Source: Amaranthus tricolor (lineage: Eukaryota > Streptophyta > Magnoliopsida > Caryophyllales > Amaranthaceae). From it: DNA of 64,000 nt. The position numbers and the translations under genes were made by a program. The notes beneath the pieces are model-generated. The model made no database searches, was not told where the DNA came from, and was given only the letters and a program-made list of their open reading frames with translations. Location: positions 21,930,082 to 21,994,081 of the forward strand of contig NC_080051.1 in NCBI RefSeq assembly GCF_026212465.1. The letters are read 5' to 3'. This document shows, piece after piece, positions 31,801 to 45,757 of the stretch (position 1 is the stretch's first letter; the number at the start of each line of letters is the position of its first letter).

Positions 31801-34800
31801 TTCCATTTTAAATTTCCTTAAGTATCTTTGCTTATTATCTTCAGTTTGTTACGTTATTGGTTAAATTCCTACTTTCTTTTATAAATGTTCTAAGTGTCTT
31901 CTAGGATGTCTTTTGTGGTATCAGTATCGCAGGTAGTCGTCTTTTTGTCCTAATTGATTTATGCTTTTTTATTTCTAGATTCTGGAATAAGTCGGGAGTT
32001 TCGTGTTGTGCGAGACAACAGAGTTAATCAGAATTCTGATAGAGAAGCTAAGTCTTCGACTCACGTATCATCATTGGACAATGTTCAGCGGCTGAATGAT
32101 ATTTCTGAGAAGAGGTATATATATTTTTTATCATCCTTGTTTCACTTTTTATGAATTCAGCAGTTTCCTGGAGAACTAACTACTTCTGCTTATTAGATGG
32201 TTGTCTTGTAATAAATGCTTTAAAGACTTATTATAACTGATCATTCAGCTTCTCTTTACTTAATCCTCATTGAAAGATGGTACACCTTATTATTTGCCAT
32301 TTTCTCTGACTTCTAGTTGACATTTGTTTTTCTTGCATAAGTGTTCGACTTTTTTATTTTCTATTTTATAAATTTGTGTTGACATCTTTTACTCTTTTCA
32401 CAGTTCATGTGTATTAAAGTTCAGATTATTGTCCCACAAATGCGAATGTGATAGTTCATGTCTCAAATGCCCTTTTTGATATCCTTTTAAGAAATATATA
32501 AATGTAGCGGTTGAGTGATCATAGTTGAATGATCCGTTGTCAATAAATCCAATACATTATGCAAAATGCTGTTTTGGTTGTGTTAGCTGTCATTATCACG
32601 GTTGTTTTGCCATAGTGCAAAAACAAGACTGCAGCCTAAGACCATGTGATACCCTTTAAAGAGAAAGAGCCTAAACAGTTTCTATATACCTTTTCAATGC
32701 GAGTAGTTTGTATTTAGTGAAATTGAAACCTTTGCAAATTGCCAGTACGATATAATGCAACATTGTTTTTGCACTGCATAGGCCATGCTGCAAATTATTA
32801 TCATTGTTTTGTTTCTGGGTTTATCTGTTCTGTGATGTGTTTACAAAATTTCTATTCTGTGGTAGTTCATCTGTGGCTTCTAACAACCAAAGACATTGGG
32901 GCAGTCGATCTTATCAAAAGCCTAATGGGGTGCGTAATTTTCGACCTAAAGTGGCTCGGGACTCTCATTCTGATGCTCGAAATGGTTATTATGAGAAGAA
33001 ATCAGCTGTTATGGGCTCTGAATCACAGGACACCGTGACGAAGCCAAACAACTTGCACTCCCAAGCTGGTAGCAATGTATCTTCCAATGCTGTAGGTGTT
33101 TACGCGTCTGCTTCAGATCCAGTGCATGTTCCTTCTCCTGATTCTAGATCTCCAGCGGCTATCAGTGTTATAAGGCGTGAGGTTGGGGTTGTTGGCAGTC
33201 GTCGACAGCCTTCAGATAGTAGTTCAAAGCAGTCTCTACAGCAAGGTTCAATTAATAATCCACTATTGAGTAGCCCATCTAAAACAGAATCTTTTCAGCA
33301 GACATGTGTTGTCTCTCGAAATGATTTAGCTCATGCCACTGCTGTAGAATCTGCTGTGGTCAGTTCTACTGGAAGCAGATCAAGCAGTCACTTTGGTACT
33401 AGAATGCATCAGCAATCTGTTACTCATCAGAAAGGTATATTTCCTTTCTGCTTAGCGTAGTGAGATGTTGTGTTCTGCCATCTTTTTCATCTCATCTTGC
33501 TGCTGAAACCTCGACCAAACATTAGAAAATGAACTCTGAAAAAATTCGCAGTGTTGCGACAAAGTAGGCCTCTCTACTAGATCCTGACAATCATATGTCG
33601 ATTTTCTGAAAAGTCTTATCATTTCATCTAGCCACAAATCCAAAGAATTACTAGGCAAGTTGATCCTCTCAAAGTTCCCTTTTATTGAATCTCTCAAAAG
33701 CACTTAGTTGACCTAAAACCATGGATGCACAGGCAAATTCTGAACTTCAGCATGTAGCGTCTGCCCTTACTGAGAGCGCCATATTTTCCATTTGTCACGG
33801 ATTTGAGCGTTTTTAAAATAGCATTTTTTTAATCGTGTTTGTTGCAGAGTAATTCATTCTTCTCCTCTCTCTTGTGAGAAAAGAAATTGCCACAGCTGTA
33901 ATCATAGTTGAAAAATGGGGTTTCGGTCATGGTAACGGTTGTACAATGGCTTGTGTGTAGTGCTGGTGATATCGTGGCTATTGTGGCCTATGTTTTGGCT
34001 GCACTAAGCTCAAAAACCCTAGCAAGGTGATTTGAGCCATATCTTGCACTAAGGCTATATTGTGTTTCCCTCCCCAGATTAGTGACTATAACCTTATTTT
34101 TTCTGTTTGCAATCTGTTATCAGTTTCTGAAACTGCGAGAAGCTAAGCTGTTGATGCTGAATGTATTGTATTCTTTGAGATTATTAATTTCCCAAAACAA
34201 CGGATGATAGGCATAGAAAGAATACAAGTTCTAATCATGAAAATTTTGGAGTTTATCCCCTTTTTCTAGAGAGAAATTTATTGTTTTTTCTTGAAGGGGA
34301 TTCGGGCTCTGCTTACATGATTATTGTCACATTCTCAATGTTTCTTTTTGACATGGGGTTCTTTATCATAAAAAACTTTACCATAGCTAGTTTGTCATCT
34401 AAGTTGTAGGGATTAGGCCCTTGGCATTGTTATTGCTATTCAAAATATTGCACGTATCACCATATTACGCATGTAGTCCACAGGTTTTTAAGCTTACCAT
34501 GATTGGGTAAGAGAATGTTGATAGAAATTGCAATTGGTATGAAAAGAGCGACTAAAACCACATTGGACAGAAGCCGAAGCTATGCATTTTAGGAGTAGGA
34601 TTGTTCAGTAGTAATTTGTATTTGCTTAATGTTAATTTCTTATGAATTAACCTCTTCCAATTTCTTAATTGTAAAAAGAACTAATACAATGTAGTTTGTT
34701 TTGAAATTTAACGCATCATTTTCATTCTTTTACTTGAACATCAGATATAAATTTATACCTCGTTCTTACCCAGACTCTAGAGGTATCATAAGTCAAAGCA

Positions 34801-37800
34801 CACCCAAAATAAATATAATCCTTGTTGTTCACAATTGATTAAGGAGGTTAGGCCAACTGAATGATTGTTGTCAATTCAAGGGTGCTAGTTAATCCTGTTT
34901 GTTGGGATAAGGAGTGATATTGCTATACTGGACGCTGAGATGGTGAAGTAGTCATTTCCAGAGCCAAAGCCAGGGAGCAAATGATCTGCAAGAAAAAGGT
35001 TCTTTTACTTGAGTTTAATATAGGAAGATAGGTATATATTATAGAACTCAAGAGCACATGAGACAAGTGACTAAAGTAGTGCTTGACACTCCAACATTGT
35101 TATGACTCTTCAACACTTCATTTTGATTCAAAAAACATGAATGGTTTCACAAAATACCCGAGTCGGATACTTGGACATGTATCTCGATTAGTTACCGAGT
35201 AACATATCTGGAAGTTACCCAAAATTTAAATGTTACATGTCGTTAGATATTATTATATTTGGATTCTTGAGTTTTATTTCTATTTCATGTAACATAGAAA
35301 TATATATTGCTTATTATGGTGAGTAGACATTTTTGAGAATCTCTACATTATGGTGTAGGTGCCTTGCCTGGTAAAGAATGGAAGCCAAAGACAAACCAGA
35401 AAGCCAGTGTTTCAAGTCCAGGTGTAATTGGATCACCTGTGAAATCTGTTTCCCAACAGGTTGATAATTCTAAGAATGATGAGAGAGAAGTAGATCAGTT
35501 AAAGGATAAGCTCTCGCAAGTAAAGATCCAGGATAGTCGAAACGTCATCATAGCCAAGCACATTCGGGTTCCTGAGAATGACCGTTGTAGGCTGACATTT
35601 GGAACTTTTGGTGTAGAATCAGATGACATTGAGAACCCTGATTCCAATTTTGAAGCAGTTGATGACATTGACGAATCGATGGCACAATCTCATAGGTTGG
35701 TTGCATTCTGTTGGTGTATTATTTTGTGAAGATGTATACTATTTTTCGCTTTGATATTCAAAAGTAGTAATTTAATCCTTAAGTGATTTTTTTAAATAAT
35801 AGCAAAAGTCCTTAGAAGACGTGTGTTTCTGTTGAAAGTTGTTGTTTGGAAAATCCTGTACTGTTTTAAGTTTTTTATTTAAGAAAATTTGAATAGAATG
35901 CAAGTGCTACACCATCATGGAAATTAATGCCTGATAATTCTCTGCTCATAATTTGTTCATTTCATTGTCTTGTGCCTACTGCTTCATTTATGCCTTCTTA
36001 ACAAACTTGGTTGCATGACCTGATCTTCTTTGCAATGCAGCAACCTGCAAACAAGCTCTGTTGAAGATCAAGTTCACAATTCTGAATCTAGTAGTCCATC
36101 AGGTGGATCATCGGAAAATCAGTCGCCTGAAAAAAAGGATTCATGTGGAATTTCCAGCACAGATGAGTTCAGTGATATGGGTTTGGTCCACAACAGTCCA
36201 ACTCTGGCTGCTTCAAAGTCACAACAGCAACAGGAGGCTGCTGAACTACCCAACTTTTCCGTATGTTTCATTTGCTTCTATTGTCTTTTTTAACATTGTT
36301 TGTTGCCTTGTTTTATCACATCAACATTCTAAGACACGGTACATCTGTTTTTATTTTTTTGTGGACTAATGCTAGGATAATTCTTACTGTTTATTTTAAT
36401 AAGAATGAGGAGACATCGAGTGGGGCTAGTGGGATTGAGAGAAGAAAATGTGAGAGCATGTGGGTAGAGAAAAAAGTGGGAGACTATGTGGCAGATTACT
36501 TAAAATAGTAATTTTGGTCCTAATATGACATCTCCCAGAAATGCAGATGTTGCAACTATTTAGAAATAATGAAGTATATATTTTTTCCTAATCTCTGGAC
36601 TGAGGCAGGGAAGATTTTTATGTCTGGCCTTGATATCAGAGTGAAACATGGACCTCTATCCAGTTTGAGAGGATTATAAACTGTAATGAACTTGCATTTC
36701 AGATATGTCTTCCATTATCTTTCAACTGAAAATATTGTGGTTGGAACCATAGTGTAAAAATGCGGTGATGGTCGCGATCGCGATAACGGAACGTTGATGC
36801 GGTAACAGGAGTGGTGCGGTTTTTGTAATGCCTAAATGTTGGTTGAAACCATAAGTTATTCCTTGATACGGCTCAAAACAATTTTTTTACACCTTTACAA
36901 CACAAAAAATATCAGTAATTCTAATGTTTGCATGCAGGCATATGATCAGCAAGCAGTTTATGACATATCATACTTTAGGCCTTCTATTGATGATGCCGTA
37001 CGCGGATCTGGTCTGCCGTCTCCCCAGGAGGTAAACTTTTACTTGAAAGACTTGTGTGAATTTTCTTTCTGTTGAAGAAGACGTGTGTCCGTTGAGTTTG
37101 TTGGAGATCAATGTCATGGTTGATTTCTTTATTTTACCATCCCAACCTTTTTACTTCTTGAGTTCTCAGGGTTTTGAGGCTATTGCGAAAAGGAAATATT
37201 TTGATGTTGATTCATCTGCTCTTATTTAAGAAAACTTGTCGCCTTTCTGCAAGGAACTACTCATTATTATTGTGTAGAGTAAAATTGTAGGATAATATTG
37301 TTTCAGTAGGCAGTCCGAGGGAGATAAGAAATTAGATTATATAGATAAATTACAGTAGGGGAAAGAGAAATACGAAAAGATTTTAGATGGTTTTTTTTGT
37401 TTGCTCACCCCTGGAAAGTAAGCCTGCATTGTTGCTCGATTCTCAATGGGGAATTAAGAATATATCTTTTTTCTGTCAATTACCAATTGGTTGCTTAAAG
37501 TTAGATTTTTCCAGTTTTAGTTTTATAACATCTGTTTAATCAAAGTTTTATCGATTGCCCTACGAGGTGCATTTTTGCTCAATTTGGAAGGGGTAAGAAC
37601 AGTGCTCGGAAATGCCTTCTGTTTGCTAAATTGATCCAATGCTAATTGATTTTTTGGTCGATAAATTTATTGTGAAAGCAGCATGCTGTATTTCAAATTT
37701 GAATTCCTGTTCATTTTACAAATCTATTAAACTTGATCTCTTCCAATTACAGGTTATATCTTCACAAGCTGCCAACAATGTCGTCACATCTTCTGTAGGA

Positions 37801-39143
37801 ATAATGCAGCAGCAGCAGACTCCTATGGCTCAGATGTATCCGCCAGTCCATGTTTCACATTACGCCATGCAATATCGGCAGTTAATTCCTCCAGTCTATG
37901 TTCCTCCAATGGTTCCTGGGTTTTCCGGTAACCCGGGCTATCCTCACCTCTCTAATGGAAGTAGTTATGTTTTGATGCCCGGTGGTAGTTCCCATCTCCC
38001 AGCAAACAGTCTCAAGTACGGAGTTCAACAGTTTAAACCTTTCCCTGTTGGTAGTCCTGCTGGCTTTGGCAATTTGGCAAATCCTTCTGGTTATGCCATC
38101 AATGCTCCTGGAGTGGTTGGTGGACCTACAAGCCTTGATGATTCATCCCGTCTCAAGTACAAAGATAATAATCTTTACATTCCAAATCCACAGGTAGTTT
38201 GATTCCTTCTAAGTTTTATCGTCAATTACATCACCCTCAGTGTGTCTTGTAGAAAGTTTTTAAGTACCTCCGCAGATCTCACCGATGAAGTGACCGTGTT
38301 GGGATTTTTCCTTGACACTTTCACATTGGGTATAGAGTTGTATTCCCGTTAAACGCTTCATTTTTTGGCCAAACCCACAATTCATGTATTTTCCCCTCTA
38401 ATAGCTGCCGCTGATACAAGTACACACATCTTTTGAGTGTGCCAGTCGAAGTATTACTAAACATACTGTTTATCGTAAATGCAATTCATCTTTCTGTTGC
38501 TTTGGTTCATTTTTTTTGTTTTTTTTGGTTTTTACCATCCTCATGTGATCAGGATGAAATCTTGTTTTGTTTGCTATCAAAGATAAATCGAAAACAACCT
38601 TTTTTTCAAGGGTATGTTTGGTACATCCAACTTCTCAAACGCTACCTATGTGGAAACTACTTTATGGAAATCAGCTTATGGAATGTTTTTACCATACCCA
38701 AACCTTCCTTAGGCGGTTCCACCTGACATTGCCGGAAAATTAAAAGTTAATGATTGTTAAAGGTATCTTTGTAACTTATCCTTATATTTCATTATTCTTA
38801 TTTTCAGGCCGAAACTTCAGAAGTTTGGATTCAAAACCACCGGGAAATCCCCGGGATGCAATCAACTCCATATTTCAACATGCAAGGGCAAACAGCCCAC
38901 CCTGCTGCCTATTTACAGTCACACACAGGTCATGCCTCTTTCAATGGTTCAGGAGTAACACCATCATCCCAAATGCAATTTACGGGAATGTATCCTCCTC
39001 AACCTGCTGGAATGCCGAATGCTCATCATATGGCGAGTGGTAACATTGGAGTTGGTGTCGCTCCACCAACTCCCGGTGCACAAGTCGGCACCTACCAGCA
39101 GCCTCAACTCAGTCATCATCTCAATTGGACAGCAAACTTCTAA
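28856..39143 (+). CDS. GIP1: GBF-interacting protein 1-like protein, ten exons
   Basis: Ten exons join in frame to 823 residues: 28856-29027, 30653-30696, 31261-31384, 31979-32114, 32866-33434, 35359-35695, 36041-36260, 36938-37030, 37753-38193 and 38808-39143. Residues about 10-75 form the UBA-like GIP1 N-terminal domain (DUF1296), with VREIIQSIKEIVGNHPDSEI and NMDPNETAQKLLNQDPFHEV then KRRRDKKKE. The middle is long, Ser/Gln-rich and probably disordered, with a conserved DKLSQVKIQDSRNVIIAKHI block and RLTFGTFG. The C-terminus is Pro/Tyr/Gln-rich (YRQLIPPVYVPPMVPGF, LKYKDNNLYIPNPQAETSE) and ends HHLNWTANF. In Arabidopsis GIP1 binds G-box bZIP factors and raises their DNA binding; related proteins are called kinase- or light-signalling-linked coactivators. 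All junctions are GT-AG. Intron 1 (about 1.6 kb) and intron 5 (about 1.9 kb) are large; intron 1 carries a LINE remnant. Confidence 0.94.
29480..30020 (+). mobile_element. 3' end of an RTE-type LINE in intron 1 of the GIP1-like gene
   Basis: Plus-strand reading gives KMHKSRLRWFGLVERKF, then after a shift RGRLKDTG and a DDLVRDRISWRRRIV block. These correspond to the C-terminal RLRWFGHV...GRPKKTW...DR..WR region of plant RTE-clade LINE polymerases. The T-rich tail has the CCCCGACCCTGGTCATAG phrase near 29980. Heavily truncated and out of frame. Confidence 0.65.
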
Positions 39144-40030
39144 GAAACTAATCCATATCCAATATCCATGCTTGCTACTGTTGCGAATGGATTATTTAGG
39201 TACAGGTTCCCAATTTTCTTGTTATATTATGACACCCAACTCTTCAATTTTTATTTAATAGAATATATGGTGTTCATCTCGCTCTCCTCTATTATATTTT
39301 ATTTCCACTGTTTCTCGTGCTAATGAAACATCGTGTAGTTCTCTCGGAACTTAGTACAGTTGATCTGCCCTTTCAGAAACATAACATTTCAGAAACATAA
39401 CATCTTGTTAAGGCATTAGAAATGATGGGGGTGTTGCTAGCTGATAGTCGATTAAAATGACTGATTTGACTGGTTTGACCAGCGGATTTTGAACCCGTTG
39501 TTATAAACAGTTTGTTTAAAAACGGCTTATTTATAACGATAAGTTGTTTTAACCAGATAGTTTACCAAATATTAACATTGGATAGTTGGACCACCAAATC
39601 CTCTATTCGTATCAAAATAAGCTGAATTATTTTGCCAAAAGATTCTATATTTTGCGGGAAAATGTAAGTGAAAAGAGAAAACAGTAAGTTAGGGATAGGA
39701 AAAGCAGTTGCCTGTAACTTTAGTTTAATGTGGCAGAGTCTTTAGCAGGATTTAACACAAACAGTGTACGTTAAAGGGAATGTAGCCGGCAAAAGATACG
39801 GCAGTTCTTTGAAGATCCCAAGAAACAGGAATTCTCACATAGAATTGGAGATCAGGAGTACATCCTCTCTTACTGCTTACTCCACTTTGCTTGCTTGCTT
39901 TTCCTTTTTGCTTTCTGACCCTCACATTATTATGTTTTCTCAATTTTCACAACGTTACTTATTTTCTTTACATTATCCTTACGCATTCTCACACATCCTA
40001 TCCCTTCCCTAATAAAAAAATAAAAATATA
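39144..40030. other. 3' UTR and downstream flank of the GIP1-like gene
   Basis: The first 150-200 bp after the stop are probably 3' UTR, ending near the AT-rich run at 39240-39310. Further downstream is unremarkable AT-rich DNA. An open frame of 82 codons at 39764-40012 has no recognisable feature. Confidence 0.35.
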
Positions 40031-40315
40031 TTTTCTCTGTTTTATTGAGTTTGCATCATAAGATTAAAAAAGCTTTCATATTTTTTGAGTTTTAAGGTAC
40101 AAACTTAAAGAGCTAAAAAGAGTATATATTTTATTTATTTTCACCTTTTTGATCATATATCTACTTTTTTAATAAAATTTTTACAATTATTTTTTATTTC
40201 GGAAAATATTCTTCACTTTCCTTTTAAGTTCTTGTTATCAAATTTGCTTAAATTTATTTTTAGTTGTAATATTTTGCTCATTGTCATTGAAGCAATTTTC
40301 ATGGAATGGAGGGAG
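40031..40315. mobile_element. Stowaway-like MITE
   Basis: TA-flanked, starting TTTTCTCTGTTTTATTGAG and ending CATGGAATGGAGGGAG. A related fragment is at about 11040-11115. The left terminus is degenerate. Confidence 0.5.
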
Positions 40316-40597
40316 TATATCACATATACCTGGTATAAGTTTATGTAATCTATCCAGCGTTACATATATGCGAAAAGTTTGTACAAGTTTTTTTATTAAC
40401 AAATAAATTAAAAAAATTGAATATTACTGTCTCTTTAAATTATTTACAAAATGAGGTGATTTAAAAAATATGTGAATACTTGAAAGTTAATGAAAATAAC
40501 GAATAAGTTATATGAATAAAAGTTTAAAATCTATAAATGAGATTGATCAGTAATTGTCCCAAAAAAAAAAAACGATACCTAATAACCTCAAAATTAT

Positions 40598-40765
40598 GTC
40601 AAGCAATTCCAACCTCAGGAGTGGAGGGAGCACAGAGAGTTTGCGACCTAATGATCCAGGCTTAAGAGTGGTCAGTTGTCTGTAGATTTAGCAGTTCCAG
40701 CCTGAGGAACAGAGTTGCCACCTTGCTCTTCTAAGCTTAAGACTGGTCACTTTTCTGTGTAAACA
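40598..40765. repeat. Imperfect tandem duplication of ~75-90 bp
   Basis: AGCAATTCCAACCTCAGGAG ... GGCTTAAGAGTGGTCAGTTG at about 40603-40683 is followed by a diverged second copy AGCAGTTCCAGCCTGAGGA ... AGCTTAAGACTGGTCACTTT at about 40691-40760. Both copies are less AT-rich than the surroundings. Function unknown. Confidence 0.55.
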
Positions 40766-40770
40766 CTCTT

Positions 40771-43261
40771 CTTTTTTGTGTTGGAAAAAGCAGGATCATC
40801 TTAATTCATACATTAATGCTACCTTTATTTCAAGTTTAAACACAATATCATTTTATTTAATGCTACTAAATACATATCATTCTAATATTATTATATACAA
40901 ATTAGAACATACAATTGTTGGATATTAAATGAATGACGACAAAGCAAAGGGGTACGCAAATTCTAATCTAAAACTAGGAAAAATTGCATGGTACAATAAT
41001 TACAAGAACTATACAATTACATGGAAAAAAGTATCTTTGTGTTAGAAATATAATGTTAATTTACTGTGATGTGAATGCATTTAATATATTGTAGGTAGAG
41101 CTTGTCTATAAATATACAAGTTTATCAAGTAAGAAAACATACTTTTAAATAAAATTTTTTATTTTTTAACTTTACTCATTTTACTCTCTTTATTCTCTCT
41201 AAGTTTTAACATCTTATATGTTATGGATCATAATATGAAAATGAAAAATAAAAAGGAATAATTGTGTATATTAATAGAATTAGTATATATCTTACTCTAT
41301 TTCATAGATCACACATGAATATGTTTTTTCATGTAAATTGATGAAAACTCGTAGTCAAGGTTTGACTCAAAATTCAAATTTTCTATATTCGAAAAGAACG
41401 AAAAAGAACGAAATAAGTATTTAGAAAGTTTTCATTATTTGTTTGTATCCCATAGGATTAGTTCCCGACTTTAATTTTTGTACACCAACTTGCATTTTTT
41501 TAAAATTTACGCATAAGTATTTCACTAGAACAAATTTAACTTTTTACGATATTAGATTTAGTGGCATTAAAAAAATGGCACTGATTTAAATTTTTAGTGT
41601 AATGATTGTTAGTTTTTATTTTAAGTTCTACTATAAAGTTATTTGGTGACATTTTATTTGACCTTTAGTGGCATATATAATTGTTACTATAGTCTATAGT
41701 AACACTTATGAGAAATGTCACTAAATCCTATGTAGTAAAAAGCTTTGGTAGGATTTTTTATTATGCTGCTAAAGGTTCTAATAAATGTCGCTAAATCTAC
41801 AATATATACCATTACAATTTTAAAATAGTGATATTTAAATTAAATGTATTTAAATATATCCTATTAAAAGTAAATTATATTTTATTGTCGAGACTTTTTA
41901 AGAAAATGAAAGCTCACATAAGGATATAAATTTTGTAATGAGAAGATGAAGATTTGCATGCCCTGATTTGCCTACATATAGATTGATGAAGTATTGAAGT
42001 ATAAAACAAATCAAGACATATTCAATATAACATTTTATATTATTTTTATTGGTTTGACTTTAGTCAATATGATTGTAAATACTAGTATTAGGTAACTATT
42101 TTGTCCTGTATTTAACATTTTAGTTAGCTTTTTTTTTAAAAGTTATTGATATTAGATTTTTAAACAAAGTTAAATAAAAAATTATTACAATCAACTTTTA
42201 ATATATTTTGTAATAATTAACTAGCTGATTGTGTCAAACACTTTTAATACATACCTAATTAACAAGTAACAACGTACTCGCACAAAGTTAAAAGAATTAG
42301 AAAAATATACATTTCTTATTTATGTTACAAGTAACAAGCTCAATTTTATAACAAGCGAGTAAAGCGTATGTTTTAACTAATTAGTTAAATCTTTGGTTTT
42401 TTTTTCTTACAAATAATCGACATAAATGATATTTAAGCTATGCGAAATGTATGTGAATATGTAATGTAGCAATCAATCGTAATTATTAAAAGAAACAAAA
42501 AAAGTGTTATGCAATCAATCATGATTTAAATAAAGATGTAACATCATTTTCATAAAATGAGGGTATAATTAATAAGGTGGTGGCATTATATAATAAGGTG
42601 TCAAGGTTGCTTTATTAATGTATGTGTAAAAGACTAAGATAGGAAGTAAGTGGCGGGGTGGAAAAATATGTCATTGGGTTAAATTGAGAATAAGTTTTAG
42701 ATTAGTTTAAAGAAAGCATATAAACCACTAAAAAAAATATATAGTGAAAATTAAATGTTATTTCAGTTGAAGTATATAATAAAAAATAGTAATATCAGAA
42801 TATCAAGTCAAAATAAAAAGTGCATTAAAATGATAAAAAAAAAGATACTTTTGATTTTTTTTACTTGCACCCAAACAACTTTTACGCAATCTAATGCGTT
42901 TGTTGAATTATTTTTATTTAGAGTTATATAAAACTAAAAAGTATAAAAATTTAATATTATGAAAATATGCAATAAGATGAATAAAAAAGATCCCGCATGA
43001 CAATGTTTTTCCTTCTATAATAAGAGTAGCATATAAAATTCATAACATGGTGAACAATGCAAAATTGGATTTCAGTGCAAGTAACAAAAATAAGGAAGTG
43101 TAATAACCATGTAGCTAGATTTATAAAAACAAAGTTGATGGAATAAAGACGGTTCCAATTTCCAAATAAGTTAAACTTTATTCTATCATAATATGTAATT
43201 TTTTTTAAATTTTGAATTTAGCTCTTAGAATTCATAATATTAGTAATGAATGGATCGAACT
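40771..43261. other. AT-rich intergenic region with a CACTA-like remnant
   Basis: No gene recognised. Between about 41522 and 41830 there are scattered AGTGGCAT and AATGTC(A/G)CTAAAT words in both orientations, starting near CACTAGAACAAATTT. This resembles subterminal repeats of a CACTA element, but no matching right end or 3-bp duplication was found. Confidence 0.3.
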
Positions 43262-43508
43262 TTTAAAGTATTAACTAAAAAAATTAAATTGATGATTGAA
43301 AACCATGATATGTTATATACTCTATATTCTATAATATTTTGTCCCCTCACACGAGAGTCTTTCGGACCAAAATTAATATTTCACTTTAAAATGAGGAAAA
43401 AATGAGATTCTAACCTGTGATCTTTTGTTACATTAGATATTATGTGAATAAAACCCATAATTAAGTTGATGGTTAAAACCCATAATGTGTCATATACTTT
43501 ATAATGAA
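43262..43508 (-). mobile_element. Degenerate TRIM copy
   Basis: Two diverged direct repeats (about 43262-43330 and 43440-43508) share TGATGGTTAAAACCCAT-type and TATGTTATATACTCTA-type words with the TRIM at 24442-24731. The internal phrase CCCCTCACACGAGAGTCTTT is also shared. Confidence 0.5.
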
Positions 43509-43550
43509 CACTTATCTATTGATCTTTTACGGAACCTCTATGCTATGCAA

Positions 43551-44670
<1,120 letters not shown>

Positions 44671-45757
44671 TAGATATATTTCTCCGCAAATAACTACCAC
44701 TGAATGAAAAACGTTAGTTGGTCGTTAAGTTTGAGGGTTTAATCAATTTGAGAGATTAAGCTGTCTATGTGGCAGTATTTCATTGGTTCTCGTGTTTTAA
44801 ATAATTAAAAATTAAAACACATAAATTAACAAAAAAAATAAAAGATTGACGTTATTTTTAAGTATCATAACGATATTTTTTCAAAAAACGGATGTTACGA
44901 TTATTCTTATAGGGTAACTCTTTTAAAAATCCGGTCGAAACAAATACTTATTCACCTATTTCCCGACACATAAACCGAAAAAGATATTTAACGTCATTTT
45001 TACCCATCATAACGATGATTTTACAAACAACGGCCGTCACAACTATTCGTATGGGTTAACTCTTTTAAAAATCCGGTCGAAACAAGTATTTGTTTTTACT
45101 CATCATAATGATTTTTTCAAAAAATGAACGTCGTGATTATCCTTATGAGGTAACTCTTTCGAAAATAAGTACTAAATCCGAGTGTATTTTCGAAAGAGTT
45201 AACCCATAAGGATAATCGCAACGTTCGTTTTTTGAAAAAATATCGTTATGATGGGTGAAAATGATGTTAAATATCTTTTTCAGTTTACGTTTTAGAAAAT
45301 AGGCGAATAAGTACTTGTTTCGACCAGATTTCCAAAAGAGTTATCCTATAAGGAAAATTTCGACATCCGTTTCTTGAAACATCATCGTTATGATGGGTAA
45401 AAATGACATTAAATATCTTTTTCGGTTTACGTGTCGAAAAATAGGCGAATAAGTACTTGTTTCGATCGGATTTCCGAAAGAGTTATCCCATAAGGACAAT
45501 TGTGACATCTGCTTTTTTGAAAAAATATCGTTATGATAAGTAAAAAATTACATAAGATAGTTTTTGCAAATAGACCTCCGTTTTATTTTTTTTTGTTAAT
45601 TTATGTGTTTTAATTTTTAATTATTTAAAAATACGAGGATCAATGAGATATTGCCACATAGACAGCTTAACCTCTCAAATTGGTTAAACCCTCAAACTTA
45701 ACGATCAATTAACGTTTCCGTTAAGTGGTAGTTATTTGCAGAAAAATATATCATACT
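44671..45757. mobile_element. 1.1-kb foldback element with long arms built of inverted sub-repeats
   Basis: The two halves are inverse copies around a centre near 45165-45190 (CTCTTTCGAAAAT ... ATTTTCGAAAGAG). The outer arms include GCAAATAACTACCAC and GAGGGTTTAATCAATTTGAG with inverse mates at 45650-45757. The inner arms repeat a module of about 150 bp: ATCATAACGAT, then GGGTAACTCTTT, then CGGTCGAAACAA. The module occurs about three times per arm. No coding capacity. The long outer inverted repeats fit a foldback or Mutator-like element; a target duplication was not found. Confidence 0.75.

Noticed and set aside
33452..33703. 83-codon minus-strand open frame in intron 5 of the GIP1-like gene
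   Set aside because: No splice context or recognisable family; I treat it as chance, though a decayed TE piece cannot be excluded.
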